DNA of 64,000 nt. It comes from Geomonas propionica (GTDB lineage Bacteria; Desulfobacterota; Desulfuromonadia; Geobacterales; Geobacteraceae). The DNA lies in contig NZ_JAEMHK010000003.1 in the NCBI RefSeq assembly GCF_016458235.1, forward strand, positions 186,001 through 250,000, given 5' to 3'. Positions 33,039 through 42,780 of the stretch are shown here, in pieces (the first letter of the stretch is position 1; every line of letters starts with the position of its first letter). Both the position numbers and the translations under genes were made by a program. The notes below the pieces were generated by a model that worked only from the letters and a program-made list of their open reading frames with translations, was not told the DNA's origin and did no database searches.

Positions 33039-35357
33039 CTACTTGAGGGCCTGGGCGAATACCTCGCGGATGTCTTCCACGAAGAAGAACTGCAATTCCT
33101 CTTTCACGTTTTCCGGAATGTCGTCAAGGTCCTTTTTGTTCTTGGCCGGTGCCAGCACTTTCTTGACCCCGGCGCGGCGGGCGGCGAGCACCTTTTCCTT
33201 AAGACCGCCGATCGCCAGCACTCGCCCGGTTAGGCTCATCTCGCCGGTCATGGCGACATCCCGGCGTGCGGGGCGGCCGGAGAAGAGCGACACGATGGTG
33301 GTGGCCATGGTGATCCCGGCGGAGGGGCCGTCCTTGGGGATGCTTCCCGCGGGAACGTGGATGTGCAGCGTGGTGTCGTCGAAGGCCTTTTTCTCGATGC
33401 CGAGTTCCGTGCAGTTCGCCTTCACGAAGGAGAGAGCGGCGCGGGCGGATTCCTTCATCACCTCGCCCAACGAACCGGTCAGGATCAGGTCTTCCTTCCC
33501 CTTCATCTTGGTGGCTTCCACAAAGATGATGTCGCCGCCGCTCTCGGTCCAGGCCAGCCCCGTGGCTACACCGACCCGGTCCTTCTCGGAGGCGACCTCG
33601 TCGAAGAACCTCGGGGGGCCGAGCAGTTCGGCAACGGTCTCGGGGTCGACCAAGGTGCGTAACGGTTTCTCCTGGGCCACTTCCTTAGCGATCTTGCGGC
33701 ACACGGAGGCGATGCTGCGCTGCAGGTTCCTGACGCCGGCCTCGCGGGTGTAGTCGTGGGTGATCCGGTAGATGGCCTCGTCGGTGAATTCCGGCACCAT
33801 TTTGGCCAGCCCGTTTTCCTCGACCTCCCGGGCGATCAGGTACTTCTTGGCGATGTTCAGCTTCTCCTCGTCGGTGTAGCCGGAGAGGGTGATCACCTCC
33901 ATGCGGTCCTTCAAGGGCGCCGGGATCGGGTCGAGCTGGTTCGCCGTGGTGATGAACATCACCTTGGTCAGGTCGAAGGGGACGTCGAGGTAGTGGTCGG
34001 TGAACGAGAAGTTCTGCTCCGGGTCGAGTACCTCCAAGAGGGCACTGGCCGGGTCGCCGCGGAAGTCGGCGCCGATCTTGTCCACCTCGTCCAGCATGAA
34101 GACCGGGTTGTTGGAGCCGGCGCGGTTGATCTCCTGGATGATACGGCCGGGGAGGGCGCCGATGTAGGTGCGTCGATGCCCGCGGATCTCCGCCTCGTCG
34201 CGCATGCCGCCCAGCGAGATGCGGATGAACTTGCGCCCCAGAGTGCGGGCGATGGACTTGCCCAGGCTGGTCTTGCCGACGCCCGGAGGCCCCACGAAGC
34301 AGAGGATCGGTCCTTTCATATTGTCTTTCAGGGTCCGCACCGCCAGGTACTCGAGAATACGCTCCTTCACCTTCTTCAGGTCGTAGTGGTCCTCGTTCAG
34401 TACCGTCTCTGCCTGGTTGATGTCCTTGTTGTCGGGGGTACTGGTCTGCCACGGGATGGTGGTCAGGTAGTCGAGGTAGGTGCGGGAAACCGTGTATTCG
34501 GGGGAGGCCGGGTTGATCCGCTCCAGCCGCCTCATCTCCTTCTCGGCGATCTTGCGGACGTCCTCGGGCATCTTGGCGCTCTCGATCTTGCTCCTGAGCT
34601 CGTTGGTCTCGCCCTGGCGCGAATCCTCCTCGCCCAATTCCTCCTGGATCTGCTTCATCTGCTCGCGCAGCAGGAATTCCTTCTGGCTCTTGCCGACCTT
34701 CTTGGTGACCTCGGCCTGCACCTCGCCCTTGATCTGCAGCCGCTGCACCTCGTTGGTCAGGTGCATGTAGACCTTCTTGAGCCGCTCGAGCGGGTCGATG
34801 GTCTCCAGGAGCTTTTGCAGTTCGTCGATGGGGAGGTTCAGGTAGAGCGCCACCAGGTCGGAGAGGCGCGCGGGGTTGTCGATGAAGTCGATCATCTTCA
34901 TGACGTCGTCGGGAAGGGGGCGGCCGTAGGAGAGGGCGATTTTCAGGAGGGCGTTCAGGCTGCCGACCAGCGCTTCAGAGACCATCGACTTCTCGGCGAA
35001 CTCGCGCACCGGTTCGAGGCGCGACAGCGCCACCGGGGTCTGCTGCACGATGGCCAGTACCCGGACCCGGATCACCCCTTCGAGAACGACCTTGGCGCCG
35101 CCGCCGGCAAGCTTATTGATCTGCACCACCTTGCACAGCGTCCCTATCTCGTGCAGCGCCGAGTGCAACTCCCCGGCCGGTTCCTGTTTCAACTTCACCA
35201 GGGCCACCAGGTTATTGAAGAGCACTGCCTCCTCGAAGGGGGGCATATCCTCCTGTTTCAGGAAGATGGTGAAGACCATGTAGGGGAAGGCAATGATCTC
35301 CCGCAGGGGATACAGCGGGACGATCTCCGGCATGTTGATGGTAATGTTCTCTGTCAT
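33039..35357 (-). CDS. lon: ATP-dependent protease Lon
   Basis: 772 residues with the full LonA layout: N-terminal substrate domain (1-205), coiled-coil linker, AAA+ module with Walker A GPPGVGKTS, Walker B PVFMLDEVDKIG, and a C-terminal serine-lysine protease (catalytic Ser in PKDGPSAGIT, Lys in GGLKEKVLAARRAG). Length is normal for the family. It degrades damaged and regulatory proteins in the cytoplasm. It lies 85 bp downstream of the ABC-F gene on the same strand and has its own likely promoter. Confidence 0.96.
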   Translation of the reverse strand: MTENITINMPEIVPLYPLREIIAFPYMVFTIFLKQEDMPPFEEAVLFNNLVALVKLKQEPAGELHSALHEIGTLCKVVQINKLAGGGAKVVLEGVIRVRVLAIVQQTPVALSRLEPVREFAEKSMVSEALVGSLNALLKIALSYGRPLPDDVMKMIDFIDNPARLSDLVALYLNLPIDELQKLLETIDPLERLKKVYMHLTNEVQRLQIKGEVQAEVTKKVGKSQKEFLLREQMKQIQEELGEEDSRQGETNELRSKIESAKMPEDVRKIAEKEMRRLERINPASPEYTVSRTYLDYLTTIPWQTSTPDNKDINQAETVLNEDHYDLKKVKERILEYLAVRTLKDNMKGPILCFVGPPGVGKTSLGKSIARTLGRKFIRISLGGMRDEAEIRGHRRTYIGALPGRIIQEINRAGSNNPVFMLDEVDKIGADFRGDPASALLEVLDPEQNFSFTDHYLDVPFDLTKVMFITTANQLDPIPAPLKDRMEVITLSGYTDEEKLNIAKKYLIAREVEENGLAKMVPEFTDEAIYRITHDYTREAGVRNLQRSIASVCRKIAKEVAQEKPLRTLVDPETVAELLGPPRFFDEVASEKDRVGVATGLAWTESGGDIIFVEATKMKGKEDLILTGSLGEVMKESARAALSFVKANCTELGIEKKAFDDTTLHIHVPAGSIPKDGPSAGITMATTIVSLFSGRPARRDVAMTGEMSLTGRVLAIGGLKEKVLAARRAGVKKVLAPAKNKKDLDDIPENVKEELQFFFVEDIREVFAQALK

Positions 35358-35399
35358 GACAGTATTTCCAGATACTTGGTTGAGGGCGCGAATTTAAAA

Positions 35400-35427
35400 A
35401 GATTACTGGAGAAGCGCCCCCTGTCAA
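35400..35427 (-). promoter_or_regulatory. Possible lon promoter
   Basis: TTGACA, a 16-bp spacer and TAATCT on the minus strand, about 43 bp before the ATG. The -10 match is weak, and no convincing heat-shock (CCCCAT) element is seen. Confidence 0.35.
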
Positions 35428-35442
35428 CCTGGAACTGCCTGT

Positions 35443-37386
35443 TTAGATGGCCTCCCACGCTTCGTACAAGGAGGAGATTTCAGAACTGAGCTGGGCGTGA
35501 CGCTCGCCGGCGACGCGGGCCGCCTCGTGGTTGGAAAAGAACTCGGGCGCCGCCATTTCCTCTTCCAGCTTGGCGAGTTCCTTTTCCTTCACCCCGATCT
35601 GTTGTTCGATCTCAGCCAGCTTGCGCTCGCGGGCCCGCTCCTCTTTCTGGCGCTGCTTGTCCAACTCGCGCTGCTGCTGGCGGGACAGCTGCTGGTCTGG
35701 CTGCTCCTCCGCCGGCGTGGCGGCTTTCTCCTCCCCCTTCGCGGGGGTGAGCCGCCCGAGTCCGTCCTGTCCGGGCGCCGCGGCCGCTCCGGAGGTTTTC
35801 TCTAGATAGTATTCGTAGTCACCGTAGAAACTCTCCAGCTTGCCGCCGCCGACCTCGACCACCCTGGTAGCCAGCCCGTCGATGAAATGCCGGTCGTGCG
35901 AGACGAAGACCACGGTGCCGCCGAAATTCTTGAGCGCCTCGAGGAGCACATCCTTACTGAACAGGTCGAGGTGGTTGGTCGGCTCGTCCATAAGGAGCAG
36001 GTTGGTGGGGCGCAGCAAAAGCTTGGCCAGCGCCAGGCGGTTGCGCTCGCCGCCGGAGAGGACGCCGACCTTCTTGTGGATGTCGTCGCCGGAGAAGAGG
36101 AAGGCCCCCAGGATGTCGCGCAACTGCGGCACCATGTCGAACGGCGCGTCGGCCAGCAGTTCGTCGTACGCCGAACGGGACGCGTTCAGTTCCTGGGCCT
36201 GATCTTGGGCGAAGTAGTCCTTGATGACGTTGTGGCCGTCCTTCACCGTGCCGGATGTGACGTCGGCGTTGGCCAGGACGCGCATCAGAGTCGATTTGCC
36301 CGCGCCGTTGTGTCCGACCAGGGCGATCCTCTCGCCGCTCTCCACAGTCAGGTCGACCTGATCCAACACCACGTTACTGCCGTAGGCCTTGACCACCCCG
36401 CTAAGTTCCATCACCGTCTTGCCGCTTTTGGGGGCGGCGGGGAAGCGGAAATGGATCTTCTTGCGCTCCGGGGGGAGCACGATGCGTTCGATCTTATCCA
36501 ACTGTTTGATGCGCGACTGCACCATGGCCGCCTTGTCCGCCTTGTACCGGAAGCGGGAGATGAAATCCTCCATCTTCTCCACTTCTTCGTCCTGGCGCCG
36601 CTTGGCCTCGCGCAGGGCGGAGACCCGCTCCTCGCGCTGCACCAGGTAGTTGCTGTAGTTGCAGTGGTAGTCGGTGATGGCGTGGTTCCAGACCTCGGCG
36701 ATGCGGGAGCAGACCTGATCCAGGAAGAAGCGGTCGTGGGAAACGAGCATGACCGAGTAGGGGTACCCCTGCAGGTAGCTTTCCAGCCAGTTGCGCGCCT
36801 CGATGTCCAGATGGTTGGTCGGTTCGTCCAAAAGGAGCACGTTCGGTTTTTTCAGGAGCAGCTTGGCGAGGGCGATGCGCATCTGCCAGCCGCCGGAAAA
36901 CTCTCCGCATTCCTTCTCCCAGTCGGCGGGGGAGAAGCCGAGGCCGGTGAGGACGTTGCCCACCTCGCTCTCCATGGCGTAGCCCCCCTTGAGGCGGAAT
37001 TCCTCCTGGAGGTGGCCGAAGCGGTCCAGGAGCTGGTCGTGCCCCGGAGCATCGTGCGGTTCGTGCTCCAGTCGGGCCGTCAGCTCCGCGATCTCCCGCT
37101 CGATATCCTGCAGTTCGGACAGCGCCGTCATCACCTCGGCGAAGAGCGGCTGGCCTTTGGCGATAATGCCGTCCTGGGGCAGATAGCCGACCGTGCCGCC
37201 GCGGGTGATCTGGATCTCGCCGCTGCTGCTTTCGACCTCACCGGCGATGATGCGCATGAGCGTCGATTTGCCGGCGCCGTTTTCGCCGACGAGACCGACG
37301 CGCTCGCCCTTTTTCAGGTGCCAGCTGATCTCGGTGAAAAGCGGTTTACCCGCGAAGTCTTTGGAGAGTTTCTTCAGGTGCAGCAT
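35443..37386 (-). CDS. ABC-F family ATPase (Uup/YheS type)
   Basis: 647 residues with two ATP-binding cassettes and no membrane segments. Walker A motifs are GENGAGKS and GHNGAGKS; signature motifs are [11 protein letters not shown] and [12 protein letters not shown]; both cassettes have DEPTNHLD. A linker between the cassettes and a C-terminal coiled coil rich in Glu/Lys/Gln (about 560-640) complete the ABC-F plan. These proteins act on the ribosome. The SGGWQMR wording is closest to YheS, but assignment within the family is uncertain. Confidence 0.92.
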   Translation of the reverse strand: MLHLKKLSKDFAGKPLFTEISWHLKKGERVGLVGENGAGKSTLMRIIAGEVESSSGEIQITRGGTVGYLPQDGIIAKGQPLFAEVMTALSELQDIEREIAELTARLEHEPHDAPGHDQLLDRFGHLQEEFRLKGGYAMESEVGNVLTGLGFSPADWEKECGEFSGGWQMRIALAKLLLKKPNVLLLDEPTNHLDIEARNWLESYLQGYPYSVMLVSHDRFFLDQVCSRIAEVWNHAITDYHCNYSNYLVQREERVSALREAKRRQDEEVEKMEDFISRFRYKADKAAMVQSRIKQLDKIERIVLPPERKKIHFRFPAAPKSGKTVMELSGVVKAYGSNVVLDQVDLTVESGERIALVGHNGAGKSTLMRVLANADVTSGTVKDGHNVIKDYFAQDQAQELNASRSAYDELLADAPFDMVPQLRDILGAFLFSGDDIHKKVGVLSGGERNRLALAKLLLRPTNLLLMDEPTNHLDLFSKDVLLEALKNFGGTVVFVSHDRHFIDGLATRVVEVGGGKLESFYGDYEYYLEKTSGAAAAPGQDGLGRLTPAKGEEKAATPAEEQPDQQLSRQQQRELDKQRQKEERARERKLAEIEQQIGVKEKELAKLEEEMAAPEFFSNHEAARVAGERHAQLSSEISSLYEAWEAI

Positions 37387-37511
37387 GAGTATTCCTTCCT
37401 TCTAAAACCGTTAGCGACGGAGAAAATCTGAGGACATCTGAGAAAGACAAAACGAGAGTCTTTGGGTTACTCCGAATTTCTCAGATTTTCTCCGCGGCCA
37501 ATGGTTCGGTT

Positions 37512-37847
37512 TTACTTTTTGTCCTTCCCCTGCAGGTAGTCTGCGAGGATGGTGCGGCTGTGCTCGTCGTCGTGACAATAGACACAGAGGTTTTCCCAGT
37601 TGCTGCCATCAGACGGGTTGTAATTGTGGTTGCCGTCCTTGTGGTGCACGGTCAAAAGGTGCAGGTTGGCAAGCTCGAACTCGCGCCCGCACTTGGCGCA
37701 GATCCAGCCATGCAGCTTGAGCGACTTCTCCCGGTAGTTCTCGGGGCGCTGCTGCTCGCCCCGCATCTTGCGCACCAGCTCGTCGATCTCCTCGGCGCTC
37801 TTGGGCGGGACGTTTTTCGGCCCGCGGGGGCGAAACGATGGGGACAT
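37512..37847 (-). CDS. HNH endonuclease-like protein (YajD type)
   Basis: 111 residues from the ATG at 37847. Two zinc-binding cysteine pairs (CAKC, CVYC) frame the HNH core LTVHHKDGNHNYNP and the following SNWENLCVYCHDDEH. The short form with these spacings is the YajD-like group of stand-alone HNH proteins, of unknown biological role. Located between the ABC-F gene and a repeat-rich spacer. Confidence 0.82.
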   Translation of the reverse strand: MSPSFRPRGPKNVPPKSAEEIDELVRKMRGEQQRPENYREKSLKLHGWICAKCGREFELANLHLLTVHHKDGNHNYNPSDGSNWENLCVYCHDDEHSRTILADYLQGKDKK

Positions 37848-37886
37848 GGTCGATCCTCCTCTTCCCCCCTCCAGGCGCAACGGACC

Positions 37887-37911
37887 TGTAGGGGCGAATA
37901 ATTATTTGTCC
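37887..37911. repeat. GTAGGGGCGAATAAT-type repeat, copy 2
   Basis: CTGTAGGGGCGAATAATTAT and a degenerate right arm (TTGTCC). Part of a 182-bp spacer made largely of such repeat material. Confidence 0.7.
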
Positions 37912-37965
37912 AGCGCTCTGGCCCCGATCTCCGTCCGGGCGAGAACACAGGTGGTGCGGCAAAGG

Positions 37966-37994
37966 GGGGCGAATGATTATTCGCCCCTACAGGG
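37966..37994. repeat. GTAGGGGCGAATAAT-type repeat, copy 3 (inverted)
   Basis: GGGGCGAATGATTATTCGCC followed by CCTACAGGG, the inverted form of copies 1 and 2. With copy 2 it brackets a 54-bp unrelated segment. Confidence 0.72.
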
Positions 37995-38029
37995 GTAAGA
38001 CCTGAGGGCGTAAAGTTGCCGCTCGATTG

Positions 38030-38605
38030 CTACAGGTTCCCCTTGAGCCCGATGGCCTCCGCCTCGGTCTTCATCCCTTCGATGGTGTCGGCGATGAGAT
38101 CGTTCAACTCCACTCCCATCATGGCGGCGCCCTTCTCGATCACCGAACGGTCGGCGCCGGCGGCAAAGGCCTTGTCCTTCCACTTCTTGGTGACGCTCTT
38201 CACGGGAAGGTCGAGGATGCTCTTGGAGGGACGCACCAGCGCGGAGGCGGCCACGAGCCCGGTCAACTCGTCGATGGTGAAGAGTGTCTTCTCCAGGTTG
38301 CTAAGCGGCTCGACGTCGCTGCAGATCCCCCAGCCGTGGGAAACCACCGCGCGAATATACTCCTCCGGCCACCCGGCATTCTTCAGGATCTCCGGCGCCT
38401 TGTGACAGTGCTCTTGGGGGTGACGCTCGTAGTCGATGTCGTGCGCCAGCCCGATCAGGCCCCACATCTCCTCGTCCTCGCCGTACTTCTTCGCCATATG
38501 GCGCATCACCGCCTCCACCGCGAGCGAATGTCTTCTCATCTGGTCGCTGGGCAGGTATTCCTCGACAAGTTTCCAGGTCGCTTCCCTGGTCGGTTTAGTA
38601 CTCAT
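38030..38605 (-). CDS. HD-domain phosphohydrolase-like protein
   Basis: 191 residues from the ATG at 38605, preceded by CAGGGAGG. The metal-binding pattern is visible: RRHSLAVEAVMRHMA, then LAHDIDYERHPQEHCHKAPE, then VSHGWG and an aspartate in TIDELTG. This is a compact single-domain HD protein of a widespread but uncharacterised group. Substrate unknown; a nucleotide or phosphate ester is likely from the family. Confidence 0.82.
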   Translation of the reverse strand: MSTKPTREATWKLVEEYLPSDQMRRHSLAVEAVMRHMAKKYGEDEEMWGLIGLAHDIDYERHPQEHCHKAPEILKNAGWPEEYIRAVVSHGWGICSDVEPLSNLEKTLFTIDELTGLVAASALVRPSKSILDLPVKSVTKKWKDKAFAAGADRSVIEKGAAMMGVELNDLIADTIEGMKTEAEAIGLKGNL

Positions 38606-38675
38606 AACAGCGTGCCTCCCTGTTGATTGGTCCAGCCTTGGGATCGTAGTCAAATTGGCCAACGATGTCAATTAG

Positions 38676-39176
38676 CTAAGCCTTAGGCTCCAAACGGGCG
38701 ATCTTCGGCTCGTGCCCCTTCTTGTACACCATCAGCGTTCGTTTGAAGCTGATCACGATGTCGCCATTCTGGGTGAAGCCGGTGGTCTTGACCGTGACGA
38801 TGCCGAGGTTCGGCCGCGACTTCGACTCTCTCTTTGCGAGCACCTCCGACTGGGAATACAACGTGTCCCCTTCGAAGAGCGGGTTGGGGAGGGTGACCTC
38901 GTCCCAACCGAGGTTGGCGAAGACGTTCTGGGAAATGTCGGTGACGCTCTGGCCGGTAACGATGGCAAGGGTGAGGGTGGAGTCCACCAGCGGCTTCCCG
39001 AATTCCGTCTGCGCCGAGTAGTGCTGGTCGAAATGGATCGGCGCCGTGTTCTGGGTCAGCAGGGTGAACCAGATGTTGTCGGTCTTGGTAACGGTGCGCC
39101 CCAGCGGGTGCGGATAGACGTCACCTACTTCAAAATCCTCGAAGAACCTGCCGCGCCAGCCTTCCTTGATCGCCAT
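38676..39176 (-). CDS. MaoC-like hydratase/dehydratase
   Basis: 166 residues with the hot-dog fold of the MaoC group. The hydratase motif is around NTAPIHFDQHYSAQTEFGKPLVDS, with the catalytic Asp/His pair, and the typical YPHPLGRTVTKTDNIWFTLL precedes it. It probably hydrates a 2-enoyl-CoA or a related mesaconyl-CoA-like substrate. It is 70 bp upstream of the HD-domain gene, and the two may be co-transcribed. Confidence 0.85.
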   Translation of the reverse strand: MAIKEGWRGRFFEDFEVGDVYPHPLGRTVTKTDNIWFTLLTQNTAPIHFDQHYSAQTEFGKPLVDSTLTLAIVTGQSVTDISQNVFANLGWDEVTLPNPLFEGDTLYSQSEVLAKRESKSRPNLGIVTVKTTGFTQNGDIVISFKRTLMVYKKGHEPKIARLEPKA

Positions 39177-39227
39177 CTCGACCTCCCGGTTTTTCTGTAG
39201 TAGGAGCGGCCTGCGCCGCAGTTCATC

Positions 39228-40172
39228 TCAATCGGCTATTGTCTGTGACCTCACGTAGAGGACCAGTCCGACCAGCGAAAGTGTTATCCCGACCATCCCG
39301 GCCTTGCCCGGCCAGGCTCCCCCCAGGAAGACGATCTCGCCGAGCAGCGAGAAGACCACCTCGGTGGATTGGGTGGCGTCGACGGCGGAAAGCTCGAAAG
39401 GGGTCTTAGCCAGGTGGCGCGCCTTGTAAAAAAGTGTAGTGGCTATGACGCCGGAGAAGATGGCGACCACCGCCGTATTGAGCAACTGCCCTGGCGATGG
39501 CGCGGGAGGCTGCAGGCAGAGCGTCAGCACGATCCAGAACGGGATCGATCCGAGCACCATGAGCAGCACCCGGGCGACGCTGTCGTCGAGGACGGCCGTG
39601 CTGCTCTCCGGGATCGTGGCGATCTTGCCGTGGCGCGCCTCCCAGATCAACTGGTTTCCGAGCGGATAGGCAAAGGCCGCCACCAGTACGGGCACCACGC
39701 CGAGGAAGGTTTCCCGCATCGATGCCGCGGCCGACGCCTGTTCGCAGGTGACCAGGACGATGCCGATGAAGATGAGGGCGGTGAACAGGATTCCGCGCAT
39801 CGGCACCCGCTTGCCGAACAGCAGCAGCACCAGCGGCGTCGCGAGGATGGTGGACTGCCAAGTCGTCGCCACCACCCAACCGGGGGCGAAGGATGAGCTG
39901 AAGGTAAGCAGCGAGTAGAAGGCGCCGAATCCTATGCTGCCGGCCATGGTCCAGAAACACCAGTTGCTCCGGTAAGCGGAAAGCACCGCTTTGAGCAGGC
40001 GGGTCTTGCCGGCCAGCACCAGCCACAGGCTCAGCATGAAAAACATGTAGAAGTAGCGCAGGCTGGCGGTCCAGATCCAGTGGCCGCCCTGCAGGCTCAT
40101 GGCGCGGTTGAGGACGAAGGTGCTGCTAAAGAAGAGGGCTGAACAAATGCCGATGAGGATAAGGCGTGTCAT
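39228..40172 (-). CDS. DMT-superfamily (EamA/EmrE-like) membrane transporter
   Basis: 314 residues with about ten helices in two five-helix halves, the layout of drug/metabolite exporters. The N-terminus (MTRLILIGICSALFFSSTFV) and segments such as FNRAMSL-like and WQSTILATPLVLLLFGKR fit the putative multidrug-efflux group of this superfamily. The substrate is unknown. It stands alone on the minus strand, divergent from the 40461 gene. Confidence 0.82.
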   Translation of the reverse strand: MTRLILIGICSALFFSSTFVLNRAMSLQGGHWIWTASLRYFYMFFMLSLWLVLAGKTRLLKAVLSAYRSNWCFWTMAGSIGFGAFYSLLTFSSSFAPGWVVATTWQSTILATPLVLLLFGKRVPMRGILFTALIFIGIVLVTCEQASAAASMRETFLGVVPVLVAAFAYPLGNQLIWEARHGKIATIPESSTAVLDDSVARVLLMVLGSIPFWIVLTLCLQPPAPSPGQLLNTAVVAIFSGVIATTLFYKARHLAKTPFELSAVDATQSTEVVFSLLGEIVFLGGAWPGKAGMVGITLSLVGLVLYVRSQTIAD

Positions 40173-40384
40173 TAATTCCCGAGGTTCACAAGTTGTCCCT
40201 GCTGTTACTTAGGCTAGATCTCTGTAGCTGAAATCGTCGGGCAGGTAAAGTGAAAACCATTGGCATCATCGTTTCATCCCGTCCTTTTCTTCTCATCCCG
40301 AGCCCAGGTTCGGGTCCCTGTGGTAAACGGTCCAAACTAGCGCAAACACAGGTAGACAGGGATTCCGACGGGGGGCATTCTGCG

Positions 40385-40413
40385 TTGACAATAGTTGTCT
40401 ATGATGATACTTT
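40385..40413 (+). promoter_or_regulatory. Likely promoter of the 40461-43371 operon with a small palindrome
   Basis: TTGACA (40385-40390), 17 bp, TACTTT. The sequence GACAATAGTTGTC (40387-40399) is a perfect small inverted repeat overlapping the -35 and could be an operator. This position favours the GTG start at 40461. Confidence 0.45.
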
Positions 40414-40460
40414 CCGACACGTTCAACGCTTTATACCTTATGCCCGGAAAGGTTCAACAC

Positions 40461-42779
40461 GTGCATCTTTATAAGATTTTCCGTGCCTCATTCTCGAAAA
40501 TTCCAGTCGTCCTGCTGCTCATTGCGCTTCTTTTGCCGGCGCCCGCCTTTTCTCTCGATTCTGATGACTCACAGATCTTCATCACCGGGTTCAATGCCTA
40601 CCAGAAAAGAGATTATAAGACCGCGATCGACAACATGTCGGGGCTGCTCAAGAAGTATCCGGACACGCCGCTCAAGGACATGGCGATCTTCTGGCTGGCA
40701 AGGGCTCACTACAAGGTCGGCAATAACACAGAAGCCGGCAAATACATGGCCCAGTTCCTCCACGACTACCCTGAGAGCCCGCTCAAAGCGACTGTCGAGG
40801 ATGAACTGCTGCAACTCGCTGATAAATATCAGAAAGGGCAGCCTATCGCTGCGGCACCGAAAACCGCTGCGCAACCGGCTATAGACAAGGCCGCTGCCGA
40901 GAAAGCTGCCGCCGCTCAAAAAACTGCCGAGAGAGCTGCTGCCGCTGAAAAGGCTGCTGCGGAGAAGGCTGCTGCGGAGAAGGCTGCTGCGGAGAAGGCT
41001 GCTGCGGAGAAGGCTGCTGCCGAGAAAGCCGTTGCTGCCGAGAAAGCCGTTGCTGCCGAGAAAGCCGTTGCTGCCGAGAAAGCCGTTGCTGCCGAGAAAG
41101 CTGCGCAAAAAGCAGAGGTAAAGAAGTCGGCCAAGGCCAAAAAGCCGGCTGCCCAGAAGGGAAAATCGGCCGCTTTACGTAAGAAGGCCGTCGCAGCTTA
41201 CAAGGATGTCATCGATCGTTACCCCGGCACTCCGGCCGCCTCCAACGCATCGGCGAAACTGCTCCAGATGGGCGTCCAGTACCCTGCCATGAAGGGGACG
41301 GACGCGCCTGGCGCGGCGGGGGAAGTCACCCAGGTCTTCGAGATCGAGGTGGCCCAGTTTGCCGATGTCGATGTCGAGCTGGGACCTGCCGCTGAGACCC
41401 TGGAGGCAGGCAAGCCGTTTGCGATCCCCATGGTGATCGTCAACAGGGGGAACGGTAGCGACAGCTTCAACCTCGAATCCGGGTTCCCGCCGGAGTACGG
41501 CTTCCACTTCGCCGCCGCGTCCGCTCCGGATGCCACCATCAATAAAACTCCCAGCCTCGGCGTCGGCGAGAAGTTCCGATTGCTCGGTGTCGGCACCATT
41601 CCGCGCGCCAACATTGACGGCCAGAAGAACAGCTACCCGGTGAAGATCACCTCCGCTTTCGCCAGGGAGGCTTCCCAGACCAGGGAAATCGCACTGGTGA
41701 CCTCGGCGCCACTCTTAAGGGGCGTGGTGAAGACGGATAAGGCCAAGCTGCTGCCGGGCGAGAAGGTTTCTTACCGGATCTCCCTGCTCAACATAGGCAG
41801 CGCGCCGGCCCGCGGCGTCACCTTCCGACTCAATTACCCGTCGCAGTATGAACCGGTTGCATTGCCCGCGGGATTCAAACAGGAAGAAAAGGGTGCCCTG
41901 GTCATGGAGGGCATGAGGCTCAAGTCCGGCGAGAGCCAGGACGTCAACCTCACCTTCCGGCTCAAGGACGAGGCGCTTGCAGACCAGGAGCTGTTCGTCA
42001 GGGCGGATCTTCTCAACGGCGAACTGGACAAGAAGGAATCCTTCGTTTCCGCCACCACCGTCGTACAGAGGGTGAGCGGGGTCACTGCCCGTACCAGCGC
42101 CGGCAAACTGGTCGTCATCCCGGGGCAGACCGTGTCGGTCCCGCTCATCGTCACCAACACCGGCAACGTCAGGGAAGTATTCTCCATCAAGGCGACCGTT
42201 CCCACCAATGCCACCTACAACTTCTACGAGGACGTAAACCGCGACGGCAAACGGCAGAGCACCGAGCCGATCATCAACCACGTCGGGCCGCTCTCTCCCA
42301 AGGAAGAAGCTTACGTCGTCTTCGAGATCGAGACCCCGGCCAGCGCGGCTGACGGCGCTGCTACTTCCGCTTCGGTCCGCTTTGATTCCGAGAACGCGCC
42401 TGATCGCTCCGCCGCCGTCCAGTTGCAACTGGCCTACTCCCGGCCGGTGCTGGAATTGGGGCTGGCGTCCCGCGGGGGCAAGCTGAAGCCGGGCGAGGTC
42501 TCCTCGCTGGAGCTCAACTGCGTGAACCGCGGCTCCAACCTCGCGAAACAGGTCACCCTGCAGAGCGTCCTCCCGGCGCAGCTCGAACTGGTGGCGGCAG
42601 ATCCCGCCTTCAGCAGGTACGACAACGGGGTGTACGTTTGGCGCTTCGACGAGCTCGGCGCTGGCGAAAAGCGCAACATCAAGGTGACCTATCGCGTGAA
42701 GCCGGGCATCGCCGTCGGCACCAGCGTCCAAATGAAGAACTCGCTCTCCTACCAGGATCTGCTCGGGAACAGGTACTGA
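40461..42779 (+). CDS. Exported TPR protein with Ala/Glu/Lys repeat helix and CARDB-like domains
   Basis: 772 residues from GTG 40461, chosen because GGAAAGG lies upstream and the predicted promoter lies between it and earlier codons. A signal peptide ends near PAFS. A TPR-type region (FNAYQKRDYKTAIDNMSGLLKK) is followed by about 110 residues of EKAAA/EKAVAA repeats, then another TPR piece, then four or so immunoglobulin-like repeats (for example TNTGNVREVFSIKA). It looks like a periplasmic scaffolding protein. No C-terminal anchor is seen. The next gene follows after one base. Confidence 0.78.
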   Translation: MHLYKIFRASFSKIPVVLLLIALLLPAPAFSLDSDDSQIFITGFNAYQKRDYKTAIDNMSGLLKKYPDTPLKDMAIFWLARAHYKVGNNTEAGKYMAQFLHDYPESPLKATVEDELLQLADKYQKGQPIAAAPKTAAQPAIDKAAAEKAAAAQKTAERAAAAEKAAAEKAAAEKAAAEKAAAEKAAAEKAVAAEKAVAAEKAVAAEKAVAAEKAAQKAEVKKSAKAKKPAAQKGKSAALRKKAVAAYKDVIDRYPGTPAASNASAKLLQMGVQYPAMKGTDAPGAAGEVTQVFEIEVAQFADVDVELGPAAETLEAGKPFAIPMVIVNRGNGSDSFNLESGFPPEYGFHFAAASAPDATINKTPSLGVGEKFRLLGVGTIPRANIDGQKNSYPVKITSAFAREASQTREIALVTSAPLLRGVVKTDKAKLLPGEKVSYRISLLNIGSAPARGVTFRLNYPSQYEPVALPAGFKQEEKGALVMEGMRLKSGESQDVNLTFRLKDEALADQELFVRADLLNGELDKKESFVSATTVVQRVSGVTARTSAGKLVVIPGQTVSVPLIVTNTGNVREVFSIKATVPTNATYNFYEDVNRDGKRQSTEPIINHVGPLSPKEEAYVVFEIETPASAADGAATSASVRFDSENAPDRSAAVQLQLAYSRPVLELGLASRGGKLKPGEVSSLELNCVNRGSNLAKQVTLQSVLPAQLELVAADPAFSRYDNGVYVWRFDELGAGEKRNIKVTYRVKPGIAVGTSVQMKNSLSYQDLLGNRY
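40953..41099 (+). repeat. In-frame tandem repeats: 15-bp x5 and 18-bp x4
   Basis: Five 15-bp units (gctgctgcggagaag; the last slightly changed) from 40953 to 41027 are followed by four identical 18-bp units (gccgttgctgccgagaaa) from 41028 to 41099. They encode AAAEK and AVAAEK. The near-identity at DNA level suggests recent expansion and likely length variation between strains. Confidence 0.95.
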
Positions 42780-42780
42780 G

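Noticed and set aside
40953-41099. Tandem repeats considered as a CRISPR array
   Set aside because: Units are contiguous without spacers and in frame with a coding region.
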